DNA of 64,000 bases, from assembly GCA_021373185.1 (NCBI GenBank), contig JAJFTF010000024.1, forward strand, positions 248,001 through 312,000. Direction: 5' to 3'. A program made the position numbers and the translations under genes. The DNA is from Betaproteobacteria bacterium. Its GTDB lineage: Bacteria; Pseudomonadota; Gammaproteobacteria; Burkholderiales; Sulfuricellaceae. This document shows, piece after piece, positions 9,203 to 17,417 of this stretch. The notes under the pieces are model-generated. The model did not search any database and was not told where the DNA came from. It was given only the letters and a program-made list of their open reading frames with translations. How positions within the stretch are numbered: position 1 is the first letter of the stretch; every line of letters starts with the position of its first letter.

Positions 9203-9886
9203 ATGAAAACCTCCGCCGGTTTCACCCTGCTCGAAATGGCCATCGTGCTGGTCATCATCGGCGTATTGCTCGGTGGACTGCTGATGCCGCTTTCGGCACA
9301 AGTCGAAGCCAGCCGGATCAACGAAACCAAAAAAGCACTGGACGAGATCAATCAGGCATTGATCGGTTTCGCCGTGACCAACGGCTACTTGCCCTGCCCA
9401 GCGGTCTCATCCAGCGATGGCGCCGAACAAACCAGAGTCGCCGGCGCCTGCCCCAGCCGCATCGGCTTCCTGCCTTGGAGCGCTCTCGGCGTATCGCAAG
9501 TCGATGCATGGGGACGTCTGTATCGCTACAGCGCCGCTCCGGCCTTCACTGATTCAGTCACAAAATTTACCTTGGCTTCAACCGGCGACATCACTATCAA
9601 GAACGATAACTCCGTGGCCAATATCGCCACCAGCATCCCCGCGCTCGTCATGTCGCACGGCGTGAACGGCTATTACGCCACCGTGGCTGGCGGCGGCGCG
9701 CCCATCGCGGACGGCTCTGCCACCAACACCGACGAAGACACTAACGGCTCGGGCGGCACCACCTTTGTCAGCAAGGGTATTACCCGCAGCACCGCAGCAG
9801 TTGGCGGCGATTACGACGATATCGTCGTCTGGGTTTCCCCCAACATCCTGTTCAACCGCATGGTTGCCGCCCAGAAACTGCCCTGA
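9203..9886 (+). CDS. Type IV prepilin (pseudopilin) with short leader
   Basis: 227 residues. It has a classical class III signal: MKTSAG followed by FTLLEMAIVLVIIG, with prepilin peptidase cleavage expected between G6 and F7 and the conserved Glu at mature position 5. The globular part carries ALIGFAVTNGYLPCPA, a GFLPWSALGV segment and AWGRLYRY, shared with the preceding gene. ATG at 9203 was chosen because the leader matches the prepilin rule and an AGAGG ribosome site lies just upstream. Upstream in-frame ATGs would bury the leader. It is a minor or major pilin of the MSHA-like system; which one cannot be told. Confidence 0.85.
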   Translation: MKTSAGFTLLEMAIVLVIIGVLLGGLLMPLSAQVEASRINETKKALDEINQALIGFAVTNGYLPCPAVSSSDGAEQTRVAGACPSRIGFLPWSALGVSQVDAWGRLYRYSAAPAFTDSVTKFTLASTGDITIKNDNSVANIATSIPALVMSHGVNGYYATVAGGGAPIADGSATNTDEDTNGSGGTTFVSKGITRSTAAVGGDYDDIVVWVSPNILFNRMVAAQKLP

Positions 9887-9897
9887 TTGCCCATGCC

Positions 9898-10104
9898 ATG
9901 AGCGAACCCCTTTCAGAAATCCATATCCCCTACAAAAAAATCGTTGGCTATATTGGCATTGCGATGATCCTGGCCGGCTACCTTAGCCTTGCCATTGACC
10001 CGGATGCGCAACCCGCCATGGCGATTGTCAGGGCTTTTATCGGCATGGGTCTCGTTATTGCAGGGGCCATTTTAAGCTTGGGCGCATTCCTCTTTATAAA
10101 ATAA
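9898..10104 (+). CDS. Small two-span membrane protein of unknown function
   Basis: 68 residues. Two hydrophobic helices lie at about residues 15-33 and 45-66, separated by a short polar loop containing DPDAQPAM. It begins 11 bases after the pilin gene and may be the last gene of that transcript. No family was recognised. The even hydrophobic pattern and the coherent codon use favour a real gene over a chance frame, but its small size keeps confidence moderate. Confidence 0.5.
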   Translation: MSEPLSEIHIPYKKIVGYIGIAMILAGYLSLAIDPDAQPAMAIVRAFIGMGLVIAGAILSLGAFLFIK

Positions 10105-10165
10105 AACTTCAAGCGCAGGCGATCGCTTCACGCAATCGCGTTGCGCCTGTAAAGCGCATTGTGTC

Positions 10166-10194
10166 TTGACTAATTCCCATTTTAAGGCTCTAAT
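10166..10194 (+). promoter_or_regulatory. Sigma-70 promoter for tRNA-Phe
   Basis: TTGACT (-35), a 17-base spacer and TCTAAT (-10), a near-consensus arrangement about 68 bases upstream of the tRNA. The leader between promoter and tRNA contains a 7-bp inverted repeat (10213-10219 with 10233-10239). Confidence 0.6.
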
Positions 10195-10261
10195 AGCGAG
10201 CTTCGATTTTGGCCGGTTTGGTCAGCGTCATTAAACCGGTTGTTGCAAAATCAATTAATAT

Positions 10262-10337
10262 GGCCCGGTAGCTCAGTCGGTAGAGCAGAGGATTGAAAAT
10301 CCTTGTGTCGGTGGTTCGATTCCGCCCCGGGCCACCA
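10262..10337 (+). tRNA. tRNA-Phe (anticodon GAA)
   Basis: 76 bases with a complete cloverleaf. The acceptor GGCCCGG pairs with CCGGGCC, the D stem is GCTC/GAGC, the anticodon stem is GAGGA/TCCTT with loop TTGAAAA, and the T arm contains GGTTCGATTCC. The anticodon GAA is at 10295-10297. The 3' CCA is encoded (10335-10337). It stands alone upstream of hemA. Confidence 0.97.
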
Positions 10338-10434
10338 AATTTCCGCAAACGGAGTGTCTCCATTTTCGGCGCGCCATCTTTCTGGTTTGCGCCGCTCCTT
10401 GCCAAGCCCACGGCGAAAAGTGCACAATTGATCC

Positions 10435-11685
10435 ATGCAATTATTCACTCTCGGCATCAACCATCAAACCGCGCCGCTTTCGGTGCGGGAACAGGTCGCC
10501 TTCCACGCTGAAACCCTGGAACAGGCCCTGCAGGACCTGGTTGGGCATCGCTCGGTAAAAGAAGCAGCGATTCTTTCCACCTGCAATCGCACCGAAATCT
10601 ACTGCAACACCGAGAATCCCAAACAGACCGTAGAATGGCTGGCAGATTACCATCACGTCCAGAAACAGGTGATCGAGCCGCACCTTTATACCCTGCCGCA
10701 GAACGAGGCGGTCAAGCACGCCTTCCGCGTCGCCAGCGGGCTGGACTCGATGGTGCTGGGTGAAACCCAAATCCTCGGCCAGATGAAGCAGGCGGTGACC
10801 ACCGCCGAGCACGCCGGCACGCTCGGCACGTTGCTGCACAAGCTGTTCCAGCGCACCTTCTCGGTCGCCAAGGAAGTGCGCACCCAGACCGAGATCGGCG
10901 CGAACAGCGTTTCCATGGCGGCCGCTTCGGTACGCCTGGCCGAGCGCATTTTCTCCTCGATCAGCGAACAGAATGTGTTGTTCATCGGCGCGGGAGAAAT
11001 GATCGAGCTGTGCGCCAACCATTTTGCGGCGCAACACCCCAAGCACATCACCGTCGCCAACCGCACCGTCGAGCGCGCACAAGCACTGGCTTTGCGGTTG
11101 GGCGGCAGCGCCATCTCGCTGAACGAATTGCCGGATTACCTTGCTGCCCAGGACATCATCATCACCTCAACCGCCAGCCCGCTGCCGATCCTGGGCAAGG
11201 GACTGATCGAGCGCGTCATCAAGCAGCGCAAGCACCGCCCGATGTTCATGGTGGATCTCGCCGTGCCGCGCGACATCGAAGCCGAAGTGGGCGAACTCGA
11301 CGACGTATTCCTCTATACCGTGGACGATCTCGCGCAAGTCATCGAGGCCGGCATTGGCAACCGCCAACTGGCTGCCGAAGAGGCTGAGGCAATCATCGAA
11401 ATCCAGGTCGGTGATTTCATGCACTGGATGGACACACGCAGCATCGTGCCGACCATTCGCGGCCTGCGCGACCATGCCGAACGGCTGCGGCGGCACGAAC
11501 TGGCGCGCGCCGAACGCCTGCTCGTCAAGGGGGGAGATCCGCGCGAGGTGATCGACCAAATGAGCCGCGCACTGTCCAATAAATTCCTGCACCACCCGAG
11601 CCACGCCCTCAGCCACGCCACCGGCGAAGATCGCGCCCAGCTTGAGGCATTACTGCGCCGGCTATATAACATCCATCCAGAATGA
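10435..11685 (+). CDS. hemA: Glutamyl-tRNA reductase HemA
   Basis: 416 residues. It reduces glutamyl-tRNA(Glu) to glutamate-1-semialdehyde with NADPH, the first committed step of C5-pathway tetrapyrrole synthesis, and so supplies haem and haem d1 for the nir and nor enzymes in this window. The N-terminal catalytic domain contains the STCNRTEIY motif with the nucleophile C50 and the GLDSMVLGE substrate motif. A Rossmann segment (LFIGAGEM) and the C-terminal dimerisation helix domain follow. It is full length for the family. The stop overlaps the prfA start (ATGA), giving the common proteobacterial order hemA-prfA-prmC. Confidence 0.97.
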   Translation: MQLFTLGINHQTAPLSVREQVAFHAETLEQALQDLVGHRSVKEAAILSTCNRTEIYCNTENPKQTVEWLADYHHVQKQVIEPHLYTLPQNEAVKHAFRVASGLDSMVLGETQILGQMKQAVTTAEHAGTLGTLLHKLFQRTFSVAKEVRTQTEIGANSVSMAAASVRLAERIFSSISEQNVLFIGAGEMIELCANHFAAQHPKHITVANRTVERAQALALRLGGSAISLNELPDYLAAQDIIITSTASPLPILGKGLIERVIKQRKHRPMFMVDLAVPRDIEAEVGELDDVFLYTVDDLAQVIEAGIGNRQLAAEEAEAIIEIQVGDFMHWMDTRSIVPTIRGLRDHAERLRRHELARAERLLVKGGDPREVIDQMSRALSNKFLHHPSHALSHATGEDRAQLEALLRRLYNIHPE

Positions 11686-12761
11686 AACCATCGATTCAAT
11701 CCAAACTCGACCAGCTCGCCGAGCGTTTGGTCGAGCTGACCCAGTTGCTCTCCAGCACCGGTGCGACTTCGGATATGGAAAACTACCGCAAGCTGACGCG
11801 AGAACACGCCGAGATCACGCCGGTCGTCGAGCTCTATCAGCACTTCCAGCAAGCCGAGCAGGACCTGAAAACCGCGCAGGAAATGCTGTCCGACCCGGAA
11901 ATGAAGGCGTTCGCGGAGGAGGAGGCGCAACACGCCAAGGATCGGCTGGCACAAATCGAGATCGACCTGCAAAAACTGCTGCTCCCCAAGGACGCCAACG
12001 ACGAACGCAACATCTTCCTGGAAATCCGCGCCGGTACTGGCGGAGACGAATCCGCGCTATTCGCCGGCGATTTGTTCCGCATGTACATGCGCTACGCCGA
12101 GCGCCAGCGCTGGCAAATCGAAATCCTGTCGGAGAGCCTGGGCGAGATGGGCGGCTACAAGGAAATCATCGCCAAGATCATCGGCCAGGGCGTTTATTCC
12201 AAGCTCAAGTTCGAATCCGGCGGCCACCGCGTGCAACGGGTGCCGGAAACCGAAACCCAGGGCCGCATCCACACCTCCGCCTGCACCGTCGCCATCCTGC
12301 CGGAAGCCGATGCCGTCGCCGAGGTGGCGCTGAACCCGGCCGACCTGCGCATCGACACCTTCCGCGCCTCGGGCGCCGGCGGCCAGCACATCAACAAGAC
12401 CGACTCGGCGGTGCGCATCACCCACCTGCCCACCGGCATTGTGGTGGAATGCCAAGACGACCGCTCGCAGCACAAGAATAAGGCGCAAGCCATGTCGGTG
12501 CTGGCGGCACGCATCATGGACGCACAGGTGCGCGCACAGCAATCCAAGGAAGCGGCCACGCGCAAATCCCTGATCGGCAGCGGCGACCGCTCCGAGCGCA
12601 TCCGCACCTACAATTTCCCGCAGGGCCGGATCACCGACCACCGCATCAACCTCACCCTGTACAAGATCGAGCAGATCATGGACGGCGACCTCGACGAACT
12701 GGTCGGCGCGCTGATGGCGGAGCACCAGGCGGAACAGTTGGCTAGCTTGGGCGGGGAGTAG
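11682..12761 (+). CDS. prfA: Peptide chain release factor 1
   Basis: 359 residues, the usual length. It terminates translation at UAA and UAG. The codon-recognition motif has the PxT form P188-E189-T190, which marks RF1 over RF2, and the catalytic GGQ is at 233-235 in a [10 protein letters not shown] context. The N-terminal coiled region spans about residues 5-110. It is translationally coupled to hemA. The methyltransferase that modifies the GGQ glutamine, prmC, follows directly. Confidence 0.97.
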   Translation: MKPSIQSKLDQLAERLVELTQLLSSTGATSDMENYRKLTREHAEITPVVELYQHFQQAEQDLKTAQEMLSDPEMKAFAEEEAQHAKDRLAQIEIDLQKLLLPKDANDERNIFLEIRAGTGGDESALFAGDLFRMYMRYAERQRWQIEILSESLGEMGGYKEIIAKIIGQGVYSKLKFESGGHRVQRVPETETQGRIHTSACTVAILPEADAVAEVALNPADLRIDTFRASGAGGQHINKTDSAVRITHLPTGIVVECQDDRSQHKNKAQAMSVLAARIMDAQVRAQQSKEAATRKSLIGSGDRSERIRTYNFPQGRITDHRINLTLYKIEQIMDGDLDELVGALMAEHQAEQLASLGGE

Positions 12762-12803
12762 GATGGGCACAAAGGCGTGCCCGCTCTACATGGGGCTGGC
12801 AAT

Positions 12804-13661
12804 ATGGCTGCATCCCTGAACGAAATTGTGCAGTGCAGCGCCCTCGCGCTCACCCGTACGCTCGGCCTGGACACGTCGGAAGCCCGCATAGAGGCGCAAG
12901 TCCTGCTCGGCCAAGCCCTCGGCCAGTCGCGTGCATGGCTGATCGCCCATGGCCGCGACCCGCTCGACACTGAGCAGACTGCCGCCTTCGCCGACCTGTT
13001 CGAACGCCGCTGGAGCGGCGAACCGATCGCTTACATTCTCGGCGAACGCGAATTCTTCAGTCTCAATTTCAAGATCACACCGGACGTGCTGATTCCGCGC
13101 CCGGAAACCGAACTGCTGGTTGAGCTGGCATTGGCGCGCCTGCCTGTTGGGCTGCCGCGCCGGGTTCTCGATCTGGGCACCGGCAGCGGCGCGGTGGCTA
13201 TCGCCGTGGCGCACCACCGTCCTGAGGCAGAGGTGCTGGCGGTCGATCAATCCGCCGCCGCACTGGAGATTGCGCGGGAAAATGCGCGACAGCTTGGCGC
13301 CAACAATCTCCGCTTCGCCCTAAGCGACTGGTATGGCGCGCTAGCCGAAGAAAAATTCGACTTGATCGTTTCCAATCCGCCCTACATCGCCGCAGCCGAC
13401 CCGCACCTGGCGCAAGGCGACTTGCGTTTCGAGCCCGCTACCGCGCTGGAGGCGGGCAGCGACGGTCTCGACGATATCCGCGTCATCGTGCAGAACGCCC
13501 CCGCGCATCTCAACCCATCCGGCTGGCTGTTGTTCGAGCACGGCTACGATCAGGCCGAGGCCTGTCGGCAATTGCTGATGCAAGCCGGATTTTCACAAGT
13601 TTCCTCAAGCAATGATCTGGCTGGAATCCCTCGCGTCACTTATGGCCAACTAATTCCATAA
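12804..13661 (+). CDS. prmC: Release factor glutamine methyltransferase PrmC
   Basis: 285 residues. It transfers a methyl group from S-adenosylmethionine to the glutamine of the GGQ motif in RF1 and RF2. The SAM-binding glycine motif (VLDLGTGSGAVAIA) lies near residue 120, and the substrate-binding NPPY is at about residues 191-194 followed by EPATALEAGSDGL. ATG at 12804 was preferred over an in-frame GTG at 12777 because homologues begin near this point. It completes the hemA-prfA-prmC unit. Confidence 0.94.
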   Translation: MAASLNEIVQCSALALTRTLGLDTSEARIEAQVLLGQALGQSRAWLIAHGRDPLDTEQTAAFADLFERRWSGEPIAYILGEREFFSLNFKITPDVLIPRPETELLVELALARLPVGLPRRVLDLGTGSGAVAIAVAHHRPEAEVLAVDQSAAALEIARENARQLGANNLRFALSDWYGALAEEKFDLIVSNPPYIAAADPHLAQGDLRFEPATALEAGSDGLDDIRVIVQNAPAHLNPSGWLLFEHGYDQAEACRQLLMQAGFSQVSSSNDLAGIPRVTYGQLIP

Positions 13662-13743
13662 AATTGAACTTGCATTTCCCATATATCTTATTAAAATAGT
13701 CGGACTTTATTCGTCCGATCAATTTCACACCAAGGAAGCCGAA

Positions 13744-14004
13744 ATGAACCACAATTGCGCCAACATCATCTCCCCCGACATGCGCTATCCATTCGACGCC
13801 CGTGGCGTCGCCAAGCGCTTCCGCCATGCCGCCATCTTCGGCGCACTGGATTCCCTGCATCCCGGCGAAACCATGCGCTTCGTCAACGATCACGATCCGC
13901 TGCCGCTGCTCGCGCAACTGATGGAGCGCTACGGCGACAGCATCGAAATCAATTATGTCGCCCGAGAGCCAGGCAGCATCGTCATCGACTTCACGCGCAA
14001 ATAA
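13744..14004 (+). CDS. DUF2249 protein
   Basis: 86-residue cytoplasmic protein with a single DUF2249 domain (FDARGVAKRFRHAAIFGALDSL near the N-terminus, then a PGETMRFVNDHDP loop). Such domains adopt a small SirA/TusA-like alpha/beta fold and recur beside nitric-oxide and denitrification genes; the biochemical role is not established. A good ribosome site (AAGGAAG) precedes the ATG. The 16-base gap to the next membrane protein suggests co-transcription. A second DUF2249 gene lies at 18734-18991 beside another membrane protein of the same kind, so the pair is duplicated in the region. Confidence 0.85.
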   Translation: MNHNCANIISPDMRYPFDARGVAKRFRHAAIFGALDSLHPGETMRFVNDHDPLPLLAQLMERYGDSIEINYVAREPGSIVIDFTRK

Positions 14005-14019
14005 CCCGATAAAAAATCC

Positions 14020-15147
14020 ATGTTGGTCGCCCTGGTGCTGATGGCAGCAGCGAGCTTTGCCGCCGCTGCCATCCTACCCTGGGCATTGCCGCTACTCCCA
14101 TCCGCCCATATCCACCTCGCCTTGGCGGTGGGTGTCATGCCCCTGATCTTCGGCGCAATGGTTCATTTCGTGCCGGTGCTGACGCGCAGCACCTCGCCCC
14201 ATACCGGTATAAAAATTATTCCCCTGATGGCATCAGTCGCAGGCGTGCTGGCTGTTCTTTCTTTCGCGGCAGCAAACCAGCTCTACTATTTCGCCGCGCT
14301 ACTCGCCCTGACCATAGCCGCCACATTTTTCGGCTGGATCATCCCGCGCGCATCGACGCCCTTGACCAAACCGCACCCCTGCCTGCACTGGTATCTCGCC
14401 GCGATTTTCTGCCTGATGCTGGCGCTGACGGCGGTAGCAGCAATGTTCATCTGGCCGGAACAACGCCCGGCGCTGAAGCGCCTGCACCTGCATCTCAATA
14501 CACTGGGATTCATCGGCCTGACCGCCATCGCCACTCTTCAGGTGCTGCTGCCCACTGTGGTCGGACGCCCCGACCCGCTGGCCGCACCCAGATTGCGCCA
14601 GAGTTTGAAATGGGCTCTGGGCGGCACGCTGCTGACCGCTATCGGCGCCGCTTGGTTCCATCCGCTATCCTGGCTGGGTGCGCTGTTATGGATGATTCCC
14701 CTGCTCCGTTTGGGCAAGACATGGCTCACCCTCTACCCTGCTGAAATTCGCCGATTAAGCGGTGCCGCTCCCTCGCTCGCCGCAGCGCTGGCAGGGTTCG
14801 CTGCCGCCCTGATTTTCGGTGCACTGCACGCAACTGGCATCCTGAAAACGACCGATACCGCCCATGCATTCATCCTCGCCTTTCTATTTCCGCTGGTAAC
14901 TGGCGCAGCCAGCCAGTTGCTGCCGGTATGGGCGCGACCCGGCCCGCAGACGGCCTGGCACACCCAAGTGCGGCAGCGACTGGGATTTGCCGGCGGCCTG
15001 CGCGGCACATTGTTCGTCGGCGGCGGCTTGCTGCTCGGGGTTGGTTGGCGCGGAGGATGGGTGTTGGCAATGGCGGCGCTCGCCACATTTCTTCTGCAAC
15101 TGACATACACGGCAATCACAATGCTTAACCGCGATAGCGCGGATTAA
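14020..15147 (+). CDS. Polytopic membrane protein resembling haem-copper oxidase subunit I / NnrS
   Basis: 375 residues, about 10-12 predicted membrane helices. A helix containing LHLNTLGFIGLTAIATLQVL carries His in a setting like haem-ligating helices of NorB-like and NnrS-like proteins. The start MLVALVLMAA directly enters a membrane span. The protein at 17418-18737 has a matching helix (THLMTLGFLSMVMVGAMLQM) and is also next to a DUF2249 gene, so the two are probably distant relatives. A role in nitric-oxide stress or metal/haem handling is inferred from location near nor genes; no catalytic centre can be assigned. Confidence 0.6.
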   Translation: MLVALVLMAAASFAAAAILPWALPLLPSAHIHLALAVGVMPLIFGAMVHFVPVLTRSTSPHTGIKIIPLMASVAGVLAVLSFAAANQLYYFAALLALTIAATFFGWIIPRASTPLTKPHPCLHWYLAAIFCLMLALTAVAAMFIWPEQRPALKRLHLHLNTLGFIGLTAIATLQVLLPTVVGRPDPLAAPRLRQSLKWALGGTLLTAIGAAWFHPLSWLGALLWMIPLLRLGKTWLTLYPAEIRRLSGAAPSLAAALAGFAAALIFGALHATGILKTTDTAHAFILAFLFPLVTGAASQLLPVWARPGPQTAWHTQVRQRLGFAGGLRGTLFVGGGLLLGVGWRGGWVLAMAALATFLLQLTYTAITMLNRDSAD

Positions 15148-15239
15148 GGTAAAATTGCAAGCAAATAATTTATTAAGCCGAACCAAATCGCTGCCCCGCT
15201 TTCCAACCGCAGACTGGTTTCATTAAGGAAGTTTTGACG

Positions 15240-16406
15240 ATGTTGCACACTGATTTTCCCTTGCTCAAGATCAAAGGCAAGGAAGCACTTCCTATCGTGC
15301 AGGGCGGCATGGGCGTTGGCGTTTCGGCGCACCGTCTGGCTGGCGCCGTGGCCAGGGAAGGCGCGGTGGGCACCATCGCCAGCATCGACCTGCGCCGCCA
15401 CCACCCCGACCTGATGGAGCAGTCGACCACGCCAAAAACCAGAGAAGCCATGGATCGCGCCAACCTGACGGCACTCGACCGCGAAATCAAGAGCGCGAAG
15501 GAAATCGCCCAGGGCAACGGCATGATTGCGGTCAACGTCATGAAAGCCGTGACTGAGCACCCCCAACTGGTGCGCCAAGCCTGCGAGAGCGGCGCAGACG
15601 CCATTGTGATGGGCGCCGGATTGCCGTTCGACCTGCCGGAGATGGCGGCAGGCTACCCCAATGTCGCCCTGATCCCGATTCTCTCCGACGTGCGCGGCAT
15701 CAACGTAGTGCTGAAAAAATGGATGCGCAAGCAGAAACTGCCCGACGCTATCGTCATCGAACACCCGCGCTATGCCGGCGGCCACCTCGGCGCGCCCAAA
15801 CCGGAAGATCTGACCGACCCACGCTTCGATTTCCCCGGTGTGCTGGAAGGGGTATTCAAATTGTTCAAGGATTTCGGCATCGAGCGCGAACGTATTCCGC
15901 TGATTCCCGCCGGCGGCATCAACACCTTTGAAAAGGTGCGCGACCTGCTGGCGCTTGGCGCCAGCGCAGTGCAAATCGGCACGCCATTCGCAGTGAGCGA
16001 GGAAAGCGACGCGCACCCCAATTTCAAAAAAGTGCTGGCCGAAGCCAAACCCGAGGACATCGTCACCTTCATGAGCGCCGCCGGCCTGCCCGCGCGCGCG
16101 GTATTGACACCATGGCTGAAGAATTATTTACGCCGTGAAATCAAGCTGATGTCTTTTGCCGACCCGGTACGCTCGAAATGCGCCGCCGTGCTCGACTGCC
16201 TGTCGGAATGCGGCTTGCGTGACGGCGTCGCCAAAGCCGGTCAGTTCTGCATCGACTCGCAGCTTGCCGCTGCATTGCGCGGCGACGTCAACAAGGGGCT
16301 GTTCTTCCGTGGTTCGGAAAGCCTGCCGTTCGGCACGGCCATCCGCCCGGTGCGGGAAATTATTGAATACTTCCTGACCGGCAGGAAGCCGGTGTTTTCC
16401 GCCTGA
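15240..16406 (+). CDS. Nitronate monooxygenase-family flavoprotein
   Basis: 388-residue FMN-dependent TIM-barrel protein of the nitronate monooxygenase/2-nitropropane dioxygenase superfamily. The N-terminal PIVQGGMGVGVS is the flavin-site signature, IVMGAGLPFDLP follows, and the phosphate-binding region IPAGGINTFEKV...GASAVQIGTPFA lies near residues 220-250. An unusual GGHLGAPKPEDL segment and a C-terminal extension with several Cys occur. Family members oxidise alkyl nitronates or act as enoyl reductases; the substrate here is unknown. ATG at 15240 follows a strong AAGGAAG ribosome site. Downstream is a large hairpin. Confidence 0.8.
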   Translation: MLHTDFPLLKIKGKEALPIVQGGMGVGVSAHRLAGAVAREGAVGTIASIDLRRHHPDLMEQSTTPKTREAMDRANLTALDREIKSAKEIAQGNGMIAVNVMKAVTEHPQLVRQACESGADAIVMGAGLPFDLPEMAAGYPNVALIPILSDVRGINVVLKKWMRKQKLPDAIVIEHPRYAGGHLGAPKPEDLTDPRFDFPGVLEGVFKLFKDFGIERERIPLIPAGGINTFEKVRDLLALGASAVQIGTPFAVSEESDAHPNFKKVLAEAKPEDIVTFMSAAGLPARAVLTPWLKNYLRREIKLMSFADPVRSKCAAVLDCLSECGLRDGVAKAGQFCIDSQLAAALRGDVNKGLFFRGSESLPFGTAIRPVREIIEYFLTGRKPVFSA

Positions 16407-16431
16407 TCCAGAATCATTCCGCAGTAAAAAA

Positions 16432-16483
16432 CACAGGGGGCGCGAAGGAATCAACTTTGTTGAAAACCTTCGCGCCCCCTGTG
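16432..16483 (+). terminator. Long perfect hairpin between convergent genes
   Basis: A 17-bp perfect stem (16432-16448 with 16467-16483) with an 18-base loop that itself contains a small inverted repeat (CAAC/GTTG). It sits between the convergent ends of the nitronate monooxygenase-like and TauD-like genes. It probably acts as a bidirectional terminator, although there is no T-run. Its GCGCGAAGG core resembles the arms of the intergenic repeat family seen elsewhere in the window. Confidence 0.55.
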
Positions 16484-16505
16484 CGCTTCGCAGCCCATCC
16501 CCTAT

Positions 16506-17408
16506 CTACAAGTCATATACCTCGCCCACCGAAGTACCCGCAATCCGATCGTAATAACGGGCACGATACAGCAAGCGATGATGCGCCTCATCATTGGCGA
16601 AACCAGCGCGGTCGTGCAGCACGTTATTGCCGATCAGCCCCATCCCCGGTTCCAGCCGGGCACGGTAAATATAGGGCAAATCGCTGTCGAGCAGCTTTTC
16701 CAGGAATGCCACCGCAGCCAGCGTAATTGCATCCCGCTTCCAGATGATGCTGCGGGTGCGAGCCGTGTAGCGCATGTGCAGGTCGCCGCTTTTCGGATGA
16801 ACCGAGAACACCGGGCCAGCTTCATCCGGTCGCGCCACGCCATCTTCTTCGACCCGTGCCGGGATGGTCATGGCATCGGGTTGCATCAGCGCGCGAATGA
16901 AGTCGGGGTTCTCGTCGCGCATCAGCAAATAGGCGATCTCGTGATCCATCAGGGCATTTTCGCCGCCGCTCGCAGCGCTCTGCACGCAATGCAGTTGCAA
17001 ACCCCATATTTGCCGGTGCGACGGGTTGTAATAACCATCGGTATGCCATTTGATCGGTCGGTCGGTATAGGGGATAAACCCTTGGCGCGGCGAATCCGCC
17101 ACCACCTTGAGCGAGGTCAGGCCATCTTCATCCGCCAGCACATTGTGATCGAGGCGTTCCAGACCAAGACGCTTTCCCAGCAGGCGTGGAATATCCTTGT
17201 CCGGGTCGGCGCCAGTCTTGCCCGCATACACGACCATGTTGGTCTTGCGGCAACAATCCAGAATAGCCTGGTATTCAACCGCAGACAGATTGCGCGGATC
17301 GTTGACTTCGACGATCAACTGCGCCACGCGGGTCGGATAATTCTTCAGTTTCTGGTCGCGCCATGCCTGGTAGGCTGACTCGTTTTCAAGTAAGAAAGGA
17401 CTATTCAC
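16506..17408 (-). CDS. TauD/TfdA-family Fe(II)/2-oxoglutarate-dependent dioxygenase
   Basis: 300 residues. The iron-binding triad is visible: H122-T-D124 in KWHTDGYYN and H265 in NNVLHDRAGF. A downstream Arg-rich strand (HHRLLYRARYY) could bind 2-oxoglutarate. Family members hydroxylate taurine, other sulfonates or diverse small molecules; the substrate cannot be read from sequence. It is transcribed towards the nitronate monooxygenase-like gene and lies 9 bases downstream of the membrane-protein gene at 17418, so it is likely in the same minus-strand transcript as that gene, DUF2249 and hemerythrin. It needs oxygen, which is odd among anaerobic genes. Confidence 0.8.
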   Translation of the reverse strand: MNSPFLLENESAYQAWRDQKLKNYPTRVAQLIVEVNDPRNLSAVEYQAILDCCRKTNMVVYAGKTGADPDKDIPRLLGKRLGLERLDHNVLADEDGLTSLKVVADSPRQGFIPYTDRPIKWHTDGYYNPSHRQIWGLQLHCVQSAASGGENALMDHEIAYLLMRDENPDFIRALMQPDAMTIPARVEEDGVARPDEAGPVFSVHPKSGDLHMRYTARTRSIIWKRDAITLAAVAFLEKLLDSDLPYIYRARLEPGMGLIGNNVLHDRAGFANDEAHHRLLYRARYYDRIAGTSVGEVYDL

Positions 17409-17417
17409 GAGTGTTCC

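Noticed and set aside
14020-15147. Calling this protein NnrS or NorB
   Set aside because: Only one helix pattern is shared; the full set of NorB ligands and the NnrS signatures seen at 29788-31014 are missing.
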